NCBI RefSeq assembly: GCF_000283155.1
Contig: NW_004454166.1
Span: 7,066,557-7,130,556 of the forward strand
Direction of reading: 5' to 3'
Length of the DNA stretch: 64,000 bases
Origin: Ceratotherium simum simum
Taxonomy: Eukaryota > Chordata > Mammalia > Perissodactyla > Rhinocerotidae
Each line of letters begins with the position of its first letter. Position 1 is the stretch's first letter. Under the pieces are notes generated by a model. It had not been told where the DNA came from. It did no database searches and worked only from the letters and a program-made list of their open reading frames with translations. Made by a program: the position numbers and the translations under genes. Shown here one piece after another: positions 60,877 through 64,000 of the stretch.

Positions 60877-62164
60877 ATATAATTTTCTCTCATCTGTTGT
60901 TTATAGCACTAGTGCCAGTTTTTCTATTTTATTTGTTACATATCTTTATGTAAATTTATTATGTACAATAAAATCCTAGAATAGGATTCCTTAACAATGA
61001 TGAAAGTTAGATTTTAATCAGTGACTATCCCAGCCCTCTACTCCAGAGTGAGGGCTAAAGCTCTTTTCTTCTGCTGGGGTGAAAAGTTACAAAACAACTG
61101 TCTCATCATTTCAGAATTTCTCAGATTACTGTTGCTCAGTTGGGTTTTGGAGTTTATACCTTTGAACCTCGTGTGACAACAAAGACCAACTACAAATATT
61201 GCTTTTCATCAACTGTGCAATAACCCAACCACATATTATATACAATTTAATTTTGGACTCTACCTATAAGCATTAGAGAAAGCTCTGATTATTCTATTTT
61301 GGTTATAGATATGGGTATATTTGGCAAGGCAGCTGTCATCATATTTAACCAGAAGTTTGAGACTGCTTAGCTCCTTGTGCCCTGCCAACTGCAAATTCTG
61401 CAATGTCGGGTTTCTAAAACTCTCTTGGAACTGGTTCCCAATGTTTCCTCTGAAACAAGATATATGGCAATTGCTTACATGATTCTGTAAATGGCCCTTA
61501 GCCTGAATTAGTGATATTTTTACTAGAAGCTAAATGGAATAAAACTTTCTCTGGCTAACTAATATGTAGAATGTTAAAAACCTTAGTAAGCATAAAGGTT
61601 TGTTCTCAATTGCACCTCTTTCAAATAGAGAAATCCAGAGCTAGAGAAATTTAACAGCAGAGCAATTACTCAGGCAGTACATGTTTCCACATGGAAATTC
61701 TATAGCTGAGAATCTCGTCAAGATAATGTTTCAGGATAAATATATAGGAAGCAGTGAGAATAAGATGAACCACTGAGAATTAGATGATAGAATATCACAG
61801 AAAATTGAATTTCTAACCTATAAATAATAAGGACTTTGAAAAAAATAATGTTTATCCATCTTATAGATATTTAATATTAAGCTGTGTTTTTATTTGATTA
61901 CGAATAAATGATGACAGGAAAAACCTACTGTATATTCTACTATTACTATGTTATATATCTGTACCATTTTAAAAGGTCTCAGTTAACAGCCAGGCAGGGA
62001 TTTAAAGGCTAAGTAATAAATCACTATGTCAGTAACCACTAGGCAGGTCTTTAGGTACGTAAATGTGAAAACATTTGTATCAATTTATCCAAAAGCAGTG
62101 ATTATTAAACTCTAAAGAGAATAATAAATATATCAAAAAGTCATGTATTTATTTATATTATTAT
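60877..62164. other. Intergenic DNA, nothing recognised
   Basis: No supported feature. The sequence looks single-copy and AT-rich. Confidence 0.5.
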
Positions 62165-62612
62165 TTTACACTCTGGCTAACAAACAAAGTAATGAAATCT
62201 GTTTCCATCCATAATATACTGGAGTACCAAATAAATAAACAATTCAATATTTTGCAAGAGTCAGGAGAGGTTAAGTGCTATGACAAACCCCAAATCTCTG
62301 TGTCTTACATAGTAAAACTGTCTTTCTCACTTACTTCATGTACAAAGCAGGCTGACAGGGAGGCTCTGATCTCTGCAGACATTCAGGGTTCTATACGCCT
62401 TTCCTCCTAAGGATCCACACTCCTCTGTACAAAAAAAACATCTTTATTCAGCTGATGGAGAAAGAGAATGGAGGATTCATGTGCGGAGTTTTGTAAACCA
62501 GGAGTGGAAATAGCATCTATCACTTCTTCCCACAGCCTATTGGCCAGAACTTAGTAACCTGGACAAAATTTCCTGCAAGGGAAGACTGAAAAATATTCTA
62601 ACTTTGCTTCCA
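62165..62612. repeat. Ancient mammalian dispersed repeat, class unsure
   Basis: Blocks ACAAACCCCAAATCTCTGTGTC, CAGCTGATGGAGAAAGAGAATGGAGGATTC, TCACTTCTTCCCACAGCCTATTGGCCAGAAC and CCTGCAAGGGAAGACTG follow a familiar mammalian repeat (an old LTR or DNA element) that I cannot name reliably. Confidence 0.55.
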
Positions 62613-62737
62613 GGAATAGTCACCACTCCAGTATTTAACAGTCATTTCTCTTTGAATCTCTCCATGAACTGCATAGTCATATATTTTGCCAATTTCTTCT
62701 GGGTTGCTCATCTCTTATTGATATACAGGTGTTCCTT

Positions 62738-62947
62738 TTTTTTTTTTTTTTTTTAAAGATTTTATTTATTTATTTTCCCCCCAAAGCCCCAGTAGATGGT
62801 TGTATGTCATAGCTGCACATCCTTCCAGTTGCTGTATGTGGGACGCGGCCCCAGCATGGCCGGAGAAGCGGTGGGCGCCGGGGATCCGAACCCGGGCCGC
62901 CAGCAGCAGAGCGCTTGCACTTAACCGCTAAGCCATGGGGCCGGCCC
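62738..62947 (-). mobile_element. ERE-type SINE (short-tail form), antisense
   Basis: T run, AAAGATTTTATTTATTTATT, the CCCCAAAGCCCCAGTAGATG body, CATAGCTGCACATCCTTCC, GGACGCGGCCCCAGCATGG, GGGGATCCGAACCCGGGCCG, head complement ending GCCATGGGGCCGGCCC. There are no modules. A duplication CAGGTGTTCCTT lies at 62726-62737 and 62948-62959. Many CpG sites are retained and the duplication is perfect, so it is one of the youngest insertions here. Confidence 0.94.
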
Positions 62948-62960
62948 CAGGTGTTCCTTA

Positions 62961-64000
62961 CATATTATCTCTCCTAATTCTTTGTCACTTATATGCATTT
63001 TTTTGGTATCATCTCCTACTGTGGCTTTTTTTTTTTGTCCATTTTGTCCTATAAAATCTTAAAATATTGATATAGTAGATATGTATTTTCTTTTATTGTA
63101 TTTGCTTTTTGCATATCTTTTCTCTTCTTACCCCACATAGCTTATACATCCCAAAAAATATATAGTGTATTTTATTTTCTTTTAAAATGTTTTAGAGTAC
63201 ACTTTTCACACAAAATATATGTTTTTTTGTGTGTGTGTTTTATTTTTTTAAGTGTAGATTTTCTTTGGAACAGGGTATCCATTTTGCTTAATCTTGTCTT
63301 CATTCTCTCTATTCTTTACTTTTGAAACTCCAATGAGAGAGAATGTTGTAATTCCCTTTTTCCCCTCATGCCTTCCAAATTTTTATATTTATATGCTACA
63401 TTCTAGTTAAATCCCTTATGTTAGTCTTTAACAATACTAGTTAGCCTTTCAGCCTTGTCTTTTATGCTATTCAGCCCATCTTTTATTTTTTTAAATCAAC
63501 AATTATATCTATCTTTTCTATAGCCTTCTCTTTTATTTCATGATGATGATCCTTTATTTAACTCTCCTTATGCTTTAAATAGGGTTACTCTGAAGCCCTC
63601 TTCTCATTGCTTTATAAAATCACAATTGGTTCAGCTTGTTTTATCTTGTTCATAGTGTTACCTTTCCTAAAATCCTTGCTGTTCATTGAATTTGTACTTA
63701 GAATCTGGAGAGGATAACCAATTCATCATCCCATGTTTCCCAAGATGTTCCTGGGTTGTAGAACTGGAAGTCCACAACTTAGGGACTCTGTTAAATCCCA
63801 GGCAAATTGGGATGGTTCGTCTTCCTAATTCTAGATCAAAATTCTCTGGTGTGAGTCCTGGGCAGTGGCTTTTGTCAAGACCTTGGAGGCTCCTGGATAC
63901 TACTTTAGAGCCTTCTTGTTGTTTTCCAGGGCATCCTCCGACACCTGGGGTTGCAATTTTAACATACTCCTTTGACTTCCCATACCCTTGCTTCATTTTA
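62961..64000. other. AT-rich intergenic DNA, nothing firmly recognised
   Basis: T-rich with several short T runs. The end (63667-63996) is less AT-rich. The 109-codon minus-strand frame there has no recognisable domain, and the sequence may be an old repeat. No call can be supported. Confidence 0.4.

Noticed and set aside
63667..63996. 109-codon minus-strand frame at the window edge
   Set aside because: No recognisable domain. It may be an old repeat, and the window ends there.
1..64000. Bacterial-style defence, toxin, phage or operon system
   Set aside because: SINE, LINE, MaLR and Tigger content shows mammalian nuclear DNA, and no multi-gene coding cluster is present.

Overview
This window is a stretch of mammalian nuclear DNA, AT-rich and apparently without genes. 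The best clue to the organism is a set of eleven tRNA-derived SINEs of the ERE (equine repetitive element) type. They carry the tRNA-like head ending in GGGCCGGCCC and the 3' module GAGGAAGATTGGC...TTAGCTCAGGGC, which points to an odd-toed ungulate (Perissodactyla: horse, rhinoceros or tapir). The sequence alone does not settle the genus. No open reading frame looks like a host gene. The long ones all lie in transposable elements, simple repeats, or across the assembly gap. No functional tRNA, rRNA or snRNA gene and no processed pseudogene was recognised.

Layout. 1-2128: a decayed Tigger1 DNA transposon with a broken transposase, its 5' end outside the window. 2131-4235: an L1 in inverted/direct halves (twin-priming pattern). 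4.2-6.8 kb: AT-rich DNA with a MIR. 6.8-12.2 kb: successive L1 copies in the same orientation, ending at an ERE. 12.2-18 kb: mostly unique, with MIR fragments, a SINE-like element with a tRNA-Glu-type head and an RTE-type tail, and a 50-bp compound minisatellite. 18.5-21.7 kb: old L1 DNA, then an ERE. 22-31 kb: mostly unique, with two EREs and a MaLR (MLT1-type) LTR. 31-33.5 kb: L2-like and MIR fragments, a GC-rich unclassified block, and a 200-N gap in a CT microsatellite. 33.5-37 kb: the largest repeat-poor stretch and the best place to look for conserved noncoding DNA. 37-38.8 kb: the least decayed L1, 5'-truncated. 40.5-49 kb: an ERE, a solo-like LTR, an L1 lacking its middle, and a related LTR with primer site and a gag relic, followed by possible noncoding proviral DNA carrying three EREs. 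51.7-56.4 kb: a long old L1 with an ERE. 56-64 kb: antisense L1 pieces, a MIR, old unclassified repeats and one ERE.

No genes work together here. What can be read is a history of insertions: ancient MIR/L2/L1M/MaLR/Tigger layers, then class I retroviral LTRs and L1s, then lineage-specific EREs with target-site duplications of 12-18 bp. All family names come from recognising remembered consensus patterns and were not checked by a database search. I found no convincing new biological system. The most interesting items are the tRNA-Glu/RTE SINE, the modular architecture of the EREs, the internally deleted L1, and the short repeats in the LTRs.
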